Below, piece after piece: positions 44,953 to 57,240 of a stretch of DNA of 64,000 bases. Source of the DNA: Combretum micranthum (Eukaryota; Streptophyta; Magnoliopsida; Myrtales; Combretaceae); NCBI GenBank assembly GCA_024138025.1, contig JAMXBD010000687.1, forward strand, positions 434,001 to 498,000, in the 5' to 3' direction. Under the pieces are notes generated by a model. The model had not been told where the DNA came from. It was given only the letters and a program-made list of their open reading frames with translations, and ran no database searches. Numbering within the stretch: the stretch's first letter is position 1; each line of letters starts with the position of its first letter. A program made the translations under genes and the position numbers.

Positions 44953-45448
44953 ATATTGTGTGATGCACTACAGTCCATCCCTGTATTTGTGGTAGTGCTT
45001 AAATCCATAGCCCTGTGTTTGGGTGGTTCTGAAAGGACTTGATGGATGATTGTGATGAAAAATGAGTCCAATGGACTCAGTGACTTCATAGCTCTGTTTA
45101 TTGAGTGGTCTATAATGTGATAGACTTGATGAAGTTACCATTTAAATGAGTGTGAAGGTGGGCCGCCTTCTATGAAGGAATATAGGATTTTCTTTCTAGA
45201 GCACTCATAAAATCCAAGGTGTATGCACAGGGCCTTTAATAGTGCTTTTGTATTATCGCGGAATAGCAACATTAAGGAGTTGATACGTGTTGTGGGGGTC
45301 TCAACTTGAGCTTTTGAAAGTTCAAGATTTATTTCACTTTCATTAGTAAAGTTGTTGCCTCATTTCACTACGCATTAATTCAATCGAAAGATATTAATGC
45401 TTAAGTAAATAAAATTCCTTCCTTTGCCCAGAAAATGTGTATAGTCAT

Positions 45449-45459
45449 TCGTGGGGGAT
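45449..45459 (+). other. Polypurine tract of the second copia element
   Basis: GTGGGGGAT directly precedes the 3' LTR start at 45460. Confidence 0.7.
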
Positions 45460-46080
45460 TGTTGGGAATGACTATATGCTTTTCAAGCATTGTCCCACAT
45501 TGCTTGGAAAACTAAGTTTTATCATGTTTATAATAAACTCTCCTTCTATGTGGTTTCAAAAAGTGCATGAGTGGGTTTTGAAAAAATCACCACACGCGCG
45601 CGCCGCCGGCCCGGCCCGGTCTGGTCTGGGCTGGGCTATTTCTTTGAATTTGATTTTTGACAAATCGTGTTTGAATTAGTCAGAAAGAAGAAAAATGTGT
45701 TTTGAATTATTCAAAAACGAGCAGTTATTTTCCCAATTTAAAAGGCACGATCTCCACATTGTGCCCTGATTTTTCTCAACGGATAATTTTGTTGGTTACA
45801 TTTCAAAGGCGGTTTTTTATATATACACTACTTTAGCTTGCAGAATATACACGACTTTTCAATCGAAAAATATTATTTCTTCTTCATCTTCTCGTTTTTT
45901 TGGTTCTGGGCAATTGTAGTTGTTATTCTAACTCCATCTCACGAGTACACGTGCGACTGGGGTAGCTGTGTTAACCTTGGGGAGCGAACGGCGTTGTCGA
46001 TTGCACCACGGTCGTGCCAAAATTTGGCTTTCAGGGCAGTAGTTTCCACTATACAGCTTTCCATTATTATTTTCTTAACA
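45460..46080 (+). repeat. 3' LTR of the second copia element
   Basis: 621 bases, TG...CA. It contains an extra segment (CTGGTCTGGGCTGGGCTATTT...) not present in the 5' LTR. Confidence 0.95.
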
Positions 46081-48071
46081 ATAACCACATGAACCATATT
46101 TCTTAATTGTCCTCGGATGCAAATGCACCATTCTTTTTGGGAAAAGAAAACTAGAAAAATGATGAATTGTTAAAAAAAATAAACAAATAATCATGATTAA
46201 AGCTATAAAAAAAATTATATAGCATCCTTTCGAGTTTTAAATGTAACGTATACCAAAAATAGATTTTTTGGGGGAAAAAGAACAATACTAGATATAATTA
46301 TGTTTTTCAAAGACAATCCATTATGTGCTTTTCACTTGTCGTGATTGTTCAATGGTTAAATAAATCTAAAATTCCCAAATCAAATTGTGATACCTTTGAA
46401 AAATAATTACGGATTTCATTTAAATAAAGGATTTATCCTATATCATATTTACACCATGTTTTGAAGAAAAGAGAAAGAAATTGAAAGGAATGAAAGCGAG
46501 AAGAAAGAAAGAGTAGGAAAGAAAATAAAGACGAAACACTTATTTAGATAGGAAGAATATGAAGGAATGGTTATAAATTTATAAAATGGAAAGTTAGTTG
46601 ATGGTTTTCTTTTAACTTGTCAAATTACTAAAATGTCCTTAAATTTTCAAAATATCTATACAGGTATTTAAGTCATTCAATATACCAAAATGTCATAAAG
46701 TTAATTAGATTTTTTTTAGTGAATATCATTGCTTTAATTTACTTAAAAATTGCATCCAAGTTGTTATCAATACATTGCCAAGAATACACAAGGAAAATTA
46801 ACAAATTGTCCTACATGCTAATAGGTTTTTTCTGATGCAATGTTAGTAATATGCATTTGAATCAACTAGTTTTCATTTGCATGAAGAGTGAAGTGATGTC
46901 TCTCATGGGAGAGCAAAAACATCGATGAATCCTAGACAAAATTGAACCAAAATATAGATTATGTACGCTTTTTTTTTTTTTTAATCTTCTAATAGAGAGA
47001 AGGAATTAAACTTAGTATCTCTTATTGGAGATTAAAGAAGATGTCATTGGACTATGCCCTAAGGCTATTGGCTATATACACTTTGTCTAGAGATAAGTTT
47101 TTATTTAAGACTTAAAGCAAAAAATTATAATTTATCCATAGGGATGAATGGAATCATAACAAAAAACATTTGGGCCAAATTGTTTAAAGAAAAGAGAGAG
47201 AGAGAAAAACACCTTTCATCTAAAAATAACAAAATAAAGAATTAATATATACAATTTTTCCTTAAATTATATAATTTGGTAAATTAATAATTTACCCTCA
47301 TATATTTATTTCACATGCCCTTAATCCCTTATCTTTTAAATTAAGTACTCTATATTCACAATCCAAAATCTTAAAGAAAAGTGTATTTTGCTTCCTAAAT
47401 GACCATATTGCCTCTGTTTTTATGTTTTTTAAAGTACTTTTTAGTATAATAAGGTTTAAACGTACAAATTTTCAAAATTGTAAGGTTGCACAACCTCATG
47501 TTAACCAATTGGATTTTCATTTGACTTTTCTTTTTCTTTTCTCTTCCCTTTTTTTTTTGGTCACACTGCCCCAAGTTTTGGAATAACCTGCAAATGGATG
47601 ACACCTTTTTTCTTTAATTTTTTGTTTTCTTTTTTTCTTTCTAATTTCTATAAATTCTTTAATTATTTAATTATATTATATTTAGCAATATTATTTATTT
47701 AATTAATTCATAGCAATGAGAGCCTTATATTTAGTTTTACATATAACATTAAAACACGGGTTATTTATTTGTTATTAAAGTAAAAATAAGCTATTTATTC
47801 ATAAAATTCAAAAACATAGATCACTTTTATAATTTATCCTTATTAAAAATACATATATAGATTTTATTTTGGGGGGAAAAAGACCTTCATCATGTGTATA
47901 TTAAGGATGACATCACATTACTTATTGGATATGCAACTCAGTGATAGCGGTGGTGAACGTGGCACAATAAAAAAAGAGAAAGAAAAGCTTTCGGTATTTT
48001 ATTTTTTTGTTTTTCCTATAAGACTTTCAAGTTTCAAGCGTTTGGGTCGGATCTTCGTCTGGAAATTGAAA

Positions 48072-48149
48072 ATACAAGGTGCTACTTGCTTCGAAGAGAT
48101 CACCTTACTCATACAAGGTGCTACTTGCTTCGAAGAGATCACCTTACTT
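48072..48149 (+). repeat. Two tandem 39-bp repeats
   Basis: A 39-base unit starting ATACAAGGTGCTACTTGCTT occurs at 48072 and again at 48111, identical except near the last base. The length is a multiple of three, so an open frame (47892-48203) keeps reading through and shows a 13-residue repeat (IQGATCFEEITLL). The frame has no family I recognise. Confidence 0.9.
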
Positions 48150-48317
48150 TACGTATCCATAAACAAGTGCTTAGAAAAAAGAAAATTTCAACGGGGACGT
48201 TAAAAGCTGTAATACACGGTACTGGGAAAATAGAAAATTGTTGCCCGGCGGGATATGTATTCCCTACTCTAGATTTTCGTCTTTCTCCGCTCATATGTGT
48301 GGCTGTATAATATTGGT

Positions 48318-48628
48318 CGGAGTAATATCACAAATGATATATGAATTTTAGTAAAATCTATAATTACATATCTAAACTTCAATATTAATCGATTTAATAT
48401 ATAAACTTTAAAATTAATTAATTTAATATCAAAAAATTTTTTGTACACATCAAGAATACTTCTATCATATTGGCTAAAAATAACGTCGGATAACAATGTT
48501 AACCAAGTTGACAAAGCTACTGCTGGCGAAATTTTTTTTTAAATACTAAATTAATCAATTTCAATATTCGAATATTTAATTACATATTTTATCAAAGTTC
48601 GGATACCATTTGCAACATTAACCCTTTT
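48318..48628. mobile_element. Foldback element with arms of about 90 bp (MITE candidate)
   Basis: The left arm 'gagtaatatcacaaatgatatatgaattttagtaaaat' pairs with the reverse complement of the right arm, 'gggttaatgttgcaaatggtatccgaactttgataaaat'. The pairing continues through 'aattacatatctaaacttcaatattaatcgattta / aattaaatattcgaatattgaaattgattaattta'. The centre is non-coding. Confidence 0.65.
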
Positions 48629-49490
48629 AGTTATTTGATTTTTATGTATTGAAACATTGTGAAATGCAATCTTTCGATACCATGAAAATCACATTTTAAG
48701 ATGGGAATTTGTTATTCTATAGTTTATCAATTTTGAAATGAAAATTTTGAATCGTATAAGTTTTTCAAATCTTAAGTATGAAATGCAATTTTTCTTACAA
48801 TACACAAATTGCATCTTCAAGACGCAGCATTATATTGGTATATTGGTAATTTTTTTTATATAATATGTATTGTGATGATTTCTTTTTTGAAAAGTGGTAA
48901 GGCAACTAATTAACTTAATTAAGATAATATCATTATGTATTCTAAATGCTAATGATAGCTCAACTATCAGTTACAAATATAATACATAAGGCTTATCTTA
49001 TTAAACCGATCCATTATCAGTCATCAAGTGGTGATGACCTACAAACAACGATTTATTATCTATTTGTGCATACTTAATGTACTCTAAAAATGGTTTGGTA
49101 AATATTCAACCCTCCTCATATAACCCCATCCTTTAATCTTTCATGTTGTCCAAACCATTCATAACATCAACTAATGAATCTTATATTCATGCAAAAACCT
49201 AAATGGGTATGAGCATATGACCACAACTCAGTAAGTAGATTTAGAAAGATTAATTAAAAATGTTATATAATGCCATGCAAAAATCAAGAAGTATGCCATC
49301 CACATGAAATTTTCCACTTAAATCTAGGTTTTGAGAAGTCATTTTATAACCAATTTCGAAGCCCTACCATTACTAAGGCCTATGTTTGTGTAATGGACTA
49401 AATGGTCCTCTCAAAGACCAAATAGGCTAATCACAACAAAGATCACTTATGAATCTATATCATGACCTCCTCTCTTTTCACTTAATGTCT

Positions 49491-49805
49491 GTTCACTTTG
49501 CTGAATAGAATAAGGGGGGAATGAAATTCCAATTCAAAGGGAATGTAACAGGGTTGTAAAATGTAATTACTAAAGTAAAATATAAAATATCTATAATGTC
49601 CCTTATATTTATTGCAAAGAGAAATAATTGTATATGTGTTATTTCAAGATAGGTGTATCTATGATAAAGTTGAAAAATATAACATTGAATAGCAATTCAT
49701 AGGGTAAAGATATGAATTGTTATTCATTTCAAGTGAATATTGTAATATCAGTTTTACGTTGGATGAGGAAGGAATTGATAACTATTTATATCAAGTAAAC
49801 GAACT
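49491..49805. mobile_element. Foldback element (MITE candidate)
   Basis: The left end 'ctgttcactttgctgaatagaataaggggggaatgaaattcc' resembles the reverse complement of the right end, 'tcgtttacttgatataaatagttatcaattcc'. It encloses AT-rich non-coding DNA. Confidence 0.4.
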
Positions 49806-52210
49806 GTTGGTCGACCAAGATTAGAAGATGGAAAAATGATCTTCTCACTTAAATGGCTAATATTTTAGTAATGAAAGCAAATGCAAGTATCCTCAAATAA
49901 TCAGTTAATTAAGGCCATTTAGTTATTAATTCAATTTAGAGGTGATCAAGCATCATCACAAACCACATCAATAATAGTGATAAACAATTAAGATCATCAA
50001 GCACACACATTTTTTAAAAAACCAATCTCCAAGCAAAAAACAATTACAATATATAATGTAGGTAATTTCCCATTTTAAAATCATCATATAAATGAACCAC
50101 TTATGAAAATTGTGATAAAATAAGTCTTCCCATGTTGATCTCATAATATCAAATAAGTAATATTTTATAAGTAGTTTTATTATTGCAATATAGGTTGGTT
50201 ATTTATTTTATCAAATTTTCTCTTTCTCTTGATATAATTACTTAAGGTGACAGTCCCTAGTTTAGCTAACTAGTTTGAGCTACTATAGGAAATACATCTT
50301 AGTTTAAGGAGTAATTATAGGTTTTACATAGCATAACTTAGGATACAACATAGTTTAAGTATTAGTATAATTTTAATTATATAGGCCATTATAGGGTAAT
50401 TAACTCATATTCAAAGGTTTATGTAGGAAAAATATTAAGATAAATAATAAATTAGTAAGTTTAGGACCTACAATTTTTAAATAATATTAGTAATTTCAAT
50501 AAAAAGCTTGAAGTAAAATAAATGACTTAGGTCATTTTTTACTAATTTACTTTTGCAATAACTATTTATACTAAAACTTACATGATCTTAGAAAATTTAT
50601 TAAAAAAAAAAGTTAACATGAGAGAAAAATCAGAAAATTTATGGAAGAAAGATAAATTCATGTATAATTTATCTCTAAAAGGGCTCCACCAAAAGCTAAT
50701 TTGTGGAATTTCTTAAATTCCTACAAGCTTTATCCTTTATCACACGAACCCATTTCCTCCCACCACCATGGCCTTATCAGTCCAATCTAAGGAAAAAAGG
50801 ATGACGATGAGAAGCATTTTGTAACTTCTCACAAATTTCTAGTTGCTCAACTGAGATATGTTAAAACCCCTCCTGATATATATAGTATTTTGCGGTTTTG
50901 AATTAATACCATGCGTCATCCTTTTTAAATGGAAATTTTTTTATGGTTTGGTAATATTATGACACATGTCTCAAAATGTTGTGGTAATTTTCTACCACTA
51001 GCCATAATTTTTATGGATTCTTCTTAATTTTTAATCTATTTATAATTATTAGTAGTTCTTTGAAAGTTATTACTTTTATGATGTGATTTTTTTGACCAAC
51101 TTGTGAATGAATAGTGTTGGGTCTTAATGATTTTTATCCAGCCACTATATAATTTTGGCTTATATAGACTTATTTTAAGAGTACATTATGTGTTTTTATT
51201 TAATAAGACATGCTATTTTTTTTATTTTATCATATATTTTTACTATATAAGTAAGGAAACATGTAATCATTTAATGTCAGACCATGTCTCAGGGTGGTTT
51301 CATTTGTCTTTAAGTTGTGATTTTACTATTTTACCCTTTAAAAACTTAAAAATTGTCATTCAATATTACTTTTTCACTTATTGGTCCAAATAAAACAAAT
51401 TTCATTTTGTTTCCATAATCCTCATCTCTATTTAATTATAGATTAATATTTCATAATTTTGATCCCTAATCATAACTGTCAATATTTATAAATGTTATCA
51501 ATTTATGCAATTGCTTTGATTAGAACTTAATCAATATAATTTTTCAATTGATCCAGTTACTTGAATGCTATTTATTATTATTAATAATTTTTAATATTTT
51601 GCTAAGTTTCACAAATAGATAAGCAACACACTCTATATATATACATGTAAACATCCTAGCTTGACTAATGAACGCTTATAGTTCTATACCAGTTTCTTAT
51701 CCATATATTCATAAATGGACATGGTAACCGATAGGCTTAAATATACCTAGTTTTAAAGGCATTTTTCATTTACTTATAACATATGGTATTTTTTTCTTAA
51801 ATCATCATACCAAACTTTCTTTTTTTCAATAAAATTGTTGGTGATAAATGACAAACCAAAGCCCAATGAATCCATAATCTCTCCTGTCCAAGCCACAAAC
51901 CTGTTGGAGAAACACCAAAGCCCATGACCCCATCAAAATCCATAAAGAACTAGCCCCTCTTAGGGAGTCAAACGTTAATGGCTCAGGGAAATCAATTATC
52001 TAAAGACCTTGAACTCGACCTCCTAAGGTAAAACATCCTCTCTGCTAACTTACTCTAATTGACCTCGGTTCCAACCATAGGACCTTATGGGGACAAACCC
52101 CACTTGGACACACCTCACCAAATGCTCTACCTTGATGCCAGGTTAACATACACTTCGGGAAGATACTAACAGAAAAGCTTCAATGGACTCCATTATGGCA
52201 CGATCCTACC

Positions 52211-52219
52211 TATAAATAG
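52211..52219 (+). promoter_or_regulatory. TATA box of the decayed gypsy LTR
   Basis: TATAAATAG about 95 bases before the primer site, the usual place in a gypsy LTR. Confidence 0.5.
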
Positions 52220-52307
52220 CTACCAAGCATCCTTCGGCGCACCATTAATCGTGTTATGTGTTGCAAAGACTTGAAACTCTATCGGTAAAAAAAGGTATCT
52301 TCAACAC

Positions 52308-52325
52308 TTGGTGTCATTTGTAGGA
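52308..52325 (+). other. Decayed primer binding site (gypsy)
   Basis: TTGGTGTCATTTGTAGGA differs at a few, mostly C-to-T/G-to-A, positions from TTGGCGCCGTCTGTGGGA. This fits methylation-driven decay. Confidence 0.6.
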
Positions 52326-53499
52326 AAATCATCCTAAAAAACCAATACATTTTTTATCCAAAAATACCCTTAGTCCTTTGTAAATCTACGTTCTACAATC
52401 GATATTAATTATGCCTAGATAACAATAAAATAAAAACTAGTTCAGTCCAGCTTCAATTCAACCAATGGATGCTCTATTTGATGGCGAAAACTTTGGTCAG
52501 CAACAACACACTAGCATCATTGAAGTTAACACAATAATTACTTAAATTACCTACCTTAAGTGAAATCGAACTTAAGAAGGATTTGAACTTCATGGGCATT
52601 AGATGGGTCATGAATTTAGAACCGGAAAAGGCATAAATCGGCACCATTATCTCATTTACCGACAAAGACTTCGAAGGTATGTACATGCCCCATCAAGACG
52701 TTGTGGTCATCTCAGCTCACGTGTCTAGTTGGAAAGTTAAAAGGGTACTTATGAACAAATGAAACACGAACTCAAAACAAAACTTAGACCATATAACTTC
52801 GAGCTTATGGATTCAGCAGCAAACCTATCTAACCCAGGGAACTATAACTTTCTCTTTAGAACTCAGAGATAATGGATGTTGCAAGGAATACCCACTTAAC
52901 TTCGTTGTTGCCGAATGTTTGTCCTCATATATCGCCATTCTAATAAGAACACACCAATCCACCTTTGGGTGATTATCTCCTAGCCCCATCTTAAGTGCAA
53001 ATTTCTTATGCCGTTTTGGGATAAGAGTGTGCAGAAGGGACCATCAACAACCTAAACGAATGTACCTTGAAGCCCTAAAGGGAGGTTGAGTGTGTGTTGT
53101 AAATTCTAAACTAGAAAACCAATCCAACAATCACAGCAAGACAATAGAGCCCATAGAGGAAGTCCACTAGACGACTGCCATGAGCATACCATCAAGATAA
53201 GAACCTCAATCCCGATAACATCTAGCGAGACCTTGATTCGCTTTTTACAAGAAAACAAAGACATCTTTGCATGGGCACTGTTAGACATGCCTGTTATTAA
53301 TGTAAGATTCATCGCATATAAACTCCATATGAACAAAGCTTAAAGGCCAGTTCACCAAAAAATTAGGTACTTCGCCTTTGAAAGACAAGCCTCTATTAGG
53401 ACAAAGTTTAAAAACTTTTAAAGATTAGATTCATCAGAGAAGAGAAATACCCAACTTAGCTAGCTAACATCGTATTAGTTGAAAAGTCAATTGATAAAT

Positions 53500-54180
53500 G
53501 GAAAATGTGTGTGGATTATATCAACCAGAACAAAGCATGCCCAAAGAACTACCTTCTGCTCCCATGCAACGATTAGCTTGTAGATGGAACATCCAAACAT
53601 GGGTTGTTAAGTTTTATGGAAGCCTTATTAGGTTACAATCAAATAAAAATGGACCCACGAGATGAATTTCACACCTCTTTCATCACTACCTTCGGCACAT
53701 ACTGTTATATTATAATGCCCTTCGAGCTTAGAGGTTGGTAACTAAAATCTTCAAACCTCAAGTTGGAAGAAACATGGAAGTATACATCATTAATATGATC
53801 GTTAAAGAAAAAAAAAAGGGTGAAGATCACCTTCATGACCTTTAGGAAATGTCCAATCACCTGTGATATTTCAACATGAAGCTCAACCCCCAAAAAAGTG
53901 TTTTTGGGGTAAATTTGGGAAATTTCTTGGCTTACGTGGTCTCCCATAACGGAATTAAAGCAAACCTTGACAAAGTAAAGGTAATCTTAGAGATGAGCCT
54001 ATCTTCAGTCAAGGATGTAAAACAACTAGTGAGACAAATAGCTGCATTAAGCAAATTCCTTCTGAAAAGTACTAATAAATGCTTCAAATTCTTTAAAATC
54101 ATAAAAAGAAGGATGAGTTTAAATGGAACAACAAGTGTCATCAAGCTTTCAAAGAGCTCAAACGATTTTTTACTAATCCC
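53500..54180 (+). pseudogene. Reverse transcriptase / connection fragments (gypsy)
   Basis: Near 53510-53690 the plus strand reads VDYINQNKACPKN, then SFMEALLGYNQIKMDP and FHTSFITT, recognisable gypsy polymerase motifs with an internal stop. After a frame change, 53876-54183 continues with MKLNPQKSVFGVNLGNFLAYVVSHNGIKAN...IAALSKFLLKSTNKC, the conserved end of the polymerase and start of RNase H. The catalytic YxDD region between them is unreadable. Confidence 0.85.
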
Positions 54181-54249
54181 TTGATGCTATCAACCTCAAC
54201 CCGGGGAGAAGACATATGCTTATCTCAAGCTCTCTTAACTGTTCTCGTC

Positions 54250-54895
54250 CAGGCAGACGAATCATAGCATTAGGGTTGTGTAAGAAAACTAAATCAAAAT
54301 CAAAAAACAGAATTGAAACAGGAAAAACAATCTAAAAAATATGGTTATCCGATCTATTGGTTTCGGATTAGGATTAGGATTATTATTTTTTCTAGTTTTC
54401 GGTTTCGGTTTCAATTTGTAACCACAAAAAATCGATGGTTAATAGTTAACTTTTTTATATTTATAAATATTATAATATATATATATATGATTTACATATG
54501 TTAATATTCATTGGATTTTGATTAAAGCATCATTGTGCTATGTCTGATGGGAGCTAATGTGGTGATTGTTTTGGTTTGATTTTCGTCCCTTCGTCCTTTA
54601 TTTGATTTCCTTTTCTTTTTTTTTTTCTCTTTTAATGCATATAATAATTTAAATAAAAACTTTATAATAAAGACTAAGCAATAATATTTGTTAAAATTAT
54701 TAATTTGACTTGTTGAAACTACTACATTAAATAGTTAAAAATCGAAAATCGAAAAAAAATTAACCAAAAAAAAAAAAACCATTGAGGTAGTTAACCAATT
54801 TATAATGGACCAGTTAAGGATTGGGATATTAAAAAACGATCATTATAGTTAAGTTAAAAAACTAAGACTCCGGACTAGTTAACCGATTTGTCTGA
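54250..54895. other. Unrelated segment inside the gypsy RNase H region
   Basis: Gypsy coding similarity stops near 54250 (after ...VLVQADE) and resumes near 54896 (EEHHTKLERFSFA). The 640 bases between are AT-rich, with GGATTAGGATTAGGATT and TTTCGGTTTCGGTTTC short repeats and two 'gttaaccgattt/gttaaccaattt' words near the right side. This suggests a later insertion, perhaps a non-autonomous hAT-like element. Ends were not resolved. Confidence 0.5.
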
Positions 54896-55654
54896 ATGGG
54901 AGAAGAACACCACACCAAGTTGGAAAGGTTCTCCTTCGCAGTAGATATATATATTCGACATTTGCATTCGTACTTTCAAGGCCATCAAATAACCATTCTA
55001 TTCGATATACACTTGAGAATGGTCCTTCAAAAGCCTAACTTCATGGTAGATAATGAAATATGCCATAGAGTTCAACTTATATGAAGTATAGTATAATCCC
55101 CATGAAGCCTCCAAAGCATAGATTTTAGCAAACTTCATGGTCAAGTGCATAGGACAATACAAAAGCTACAACCACCAAAGATGAGTGTAGACACTCCACG
55201 TTGACAAATCCTCCACACAAGAGTGGAGTGGGGTTGGCTTAATGCAAGTAGGGCCCCATGGTGTTAAAATCTATTGCATGCTAAAGTTTGATTTCCCCAC
55301 AAATAACAACGAAGCGAAATATGATGCCTTGATCATTAGGCTAAAATTTGCCTTAGATATCAGTATGGATTCAGGAAAGCTTGAAATCTTCTTAGACTCT
55401 ATGCTAGTAGTGCAGTAGATCAAAGGTACTTATGAAGCCAAGGATGATGAAATGACAAGGTATTTGCAAATAGCCCGCAGCTTGATCACATAATTCTTTC
55501 CTAAGACATATCAAAATCCCAAGAACCAAGAAATTGGAAGTTCACCTCCTAATAGTACCAAACCAGAGTAAAACTAAGGAAAAGATCTTTGTCGAATACC
55601 TCTTTGAAAAATCTACGAAGGAAGCTCAAGAGGTATTATAGCTATAGGACGTTC
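54896..55654 (+). pseudogene. RNase H and downstream fragments (gypsy, Tat type)
   Basis: Pieces read HLHSYFQGHQITILFD...LRMVLQKPNF (54896-55083), then a second RNase H-like region with DFPTNNNEAKYDALI, ALDISMDSGKLEIF and MLVVQ*IKGTYEAKDDEM. A doubled RNase H region of this kind is characteristic of Tat-lineage elements. Several stops are present and integrase is not reached before the next element begins. Confidence 0.75.
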
Positions 55655-57216
55655 TGTCTCCTCTATTTAATTCCCTAAGATACAGAGTATTTTCAAAATG
55701 ATCTTTATAAAATGAAGTGTTAATATGTTTTGTTCGACTTTAGTCTTAACTACCAATTTAGGCAAGCATATCCACCAAAGTAGCGTAGAAAATATTAGGT
55801 TGTATTCATTAGGGATCGTTAGTATCTACCGTACTCCTTTTTAATCTATTATCTAGCCAATGGAAATTCAGGAAAGCATGAAAAAAAATAAATATACAAA
55901 CTAAGCCAAGGTTAATTTTACTTATGTACGTGGTCTTAGGGCATATTTTAGAGGATAGGTTTGAAATGCAAGAATGGCCTTAGGATTTGCTTCACTATGT
56001 TCTTATCATGTGATTTCTCAAACAAATTCAGTGAGTTCTTTGTTGGGTATACCTGTACTGCCATATTCACTAATGTATGTTAATCCCTCTTTCGGGTGTT
56101 AGAAACTTCTAAACGTAGGTCAAATCATCAGAATCTCTTCTCAAGCTATCAACAACCTAGATTCGCATTAAGATCAATAATCTTTAATTAAAAACCTATT
56201 TTAATGAATTCAAAATCAAGTAACAGAAAGTTTTGTTACTCCTATCTCTAGGTAGTTATGAACAACTTCATTAGCAACGTAAATCTATTCAAATGAATAA
56301 TTTTTCAATCTATTCGATTGAAATCAAATGTACATGTTGCACACATAAACTCACGAAAATAAGCCAAAACTACTAAATACAAGTACCCAAACAATATTTA
56401 ATTAAAAACACATTTCAAATCACATGAATCAAGTCTTTGATTCACAAATCCTAAGTTAAAACAATTATTTCTCCATGGGTTTCAACATTCAACCCAAATT
56501 TCAAAAGAAATAATGTAAAATGAAGATAGATATCACCTATATAGTACATATTCTTGTAGAAACAAACTTCAAATTAATTCAAATTACCTAGTAAAACTTG
56601 AATTTTTAGCAAAAGAATTTCTCTCACTAAAAATTGTCACTCTAATATTCATAGGTCTATTCTACGTTAATAATTTGTAACACTATAATACAATATTGTT
56701 TCAATGTTTGTGCACGTTTATTTATATGTGTCAGACACATAAATCATGATGATTTTATTTGTTGGCATGACAAATTCATTATGACAAACTTTATACGCAA
56801 TATCACACGCATGTGGTAATTTACATCCAAGGAAGAATTGCAAGTTGGAACGCGACCTCGATTCTTGGCCACGATACACACTATGCTTGATCCTTGTTTG
56901 AGTTGTGGTATGGTTCAGCTTCAATCATGGGTATTAACTGCAAGCGTAACTTAGGGCATGGTTAGCCTTTGTACTTGTTCTTGTTTACTCTTAGTTGAAA
57001 TCAAGGGTGCAACGATTTGAGTTGTTCAACTATCTGTCTTTATTATTGTTTTCGCTCCAAACTTGATTAAATCATCTTATTTCTTCCTTTATGTTCAATA
57101 GAGATGAAAAACAACAAATAAACAATAATAGCACAAATTCATGAGAAACTCATGCTATAATTAATCAAATCAGATGTAAATTCTCATGGTTTGAGTAGAG
57201 GAAATATCACTTATCA
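55655..57216 (-). repeat. 3' LTR of the Athila-like element
   Basis: About 1.56 kb. Collinear with 62906-64000, for example 'gaaaatattaggttgtattcattagggatc' against 'gaaaatattagattgtattcattggggatc'. The 57216 edge is set by the TGATAAGTG start next to the purine tract; the 55655 edge is approximate. Confidence 0.8.
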
Positions 57217-57240
57217 AATTCCCACATACTTAAGCTTTTG
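57217..57240 (-). other. Polypurine tract of the Athila-like element
   Basis: Minus-strand AAGCTTAAGTATGTGGGAATT directly beside the LTR start. It resembles the TTTAAGTGTGGGGGAATTTGATAA junction common in Athila elements. Confidence 0.7.

Larger units (their letters stand above)
40358..46080 (+). mobile_element. Ty1-copia LTR retrotransposon, nearly full length
   Basis: LTRs at 40358-40944 and 45460-46080 (both TGTTGGGAATGAC...CTTAACA) flank gag and pol in copia order: gag with zinc knuckle, protease, integrase, reverse transcriptase, RNase H. The 5-bp target duplication ATAAC (40353-40357 and 46081-46085) is perfect. A purine stretch GTGGGGGAT precedes the 3' LTR. Gag-pol is split by at least six single-step frame changes, so the copy as written is not autonomous. 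The close LTR match suggests a fairly recent insertion. Confidence 0.95.
46081..51830. other. Intergenic, AT-rich, no gene seen
   Basis: A purine-rich tract (46458-46545), a 39-bp tandem duplication (48072-48149) and two foldback candidates (48318-48628, 49491-49805) are the only structures I can support. Short open frames are not convincing as genes. Confidence 0.6.
51840..55654 (+). mobile_element. Decayed Ty3-gypsy element of Tat/Ogre type
   Basis: An LTR-like segment with a TATA box (52211-52219) ends near 52308. It is followed by TTGGTGTCATTTGTAGGAA, a decayed form of the TGGCGCCGTCTGTGGGA primer site typical of Tat/Athila gypsy elements. Downstream come reverse transcriptase and RNase H pieces in gypsy order, all on the plus strand with stops and frame changes. 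The element is cut off at about 55654, where the Athila-like element begins. The left edge is approximate. Confidence 0.7.
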
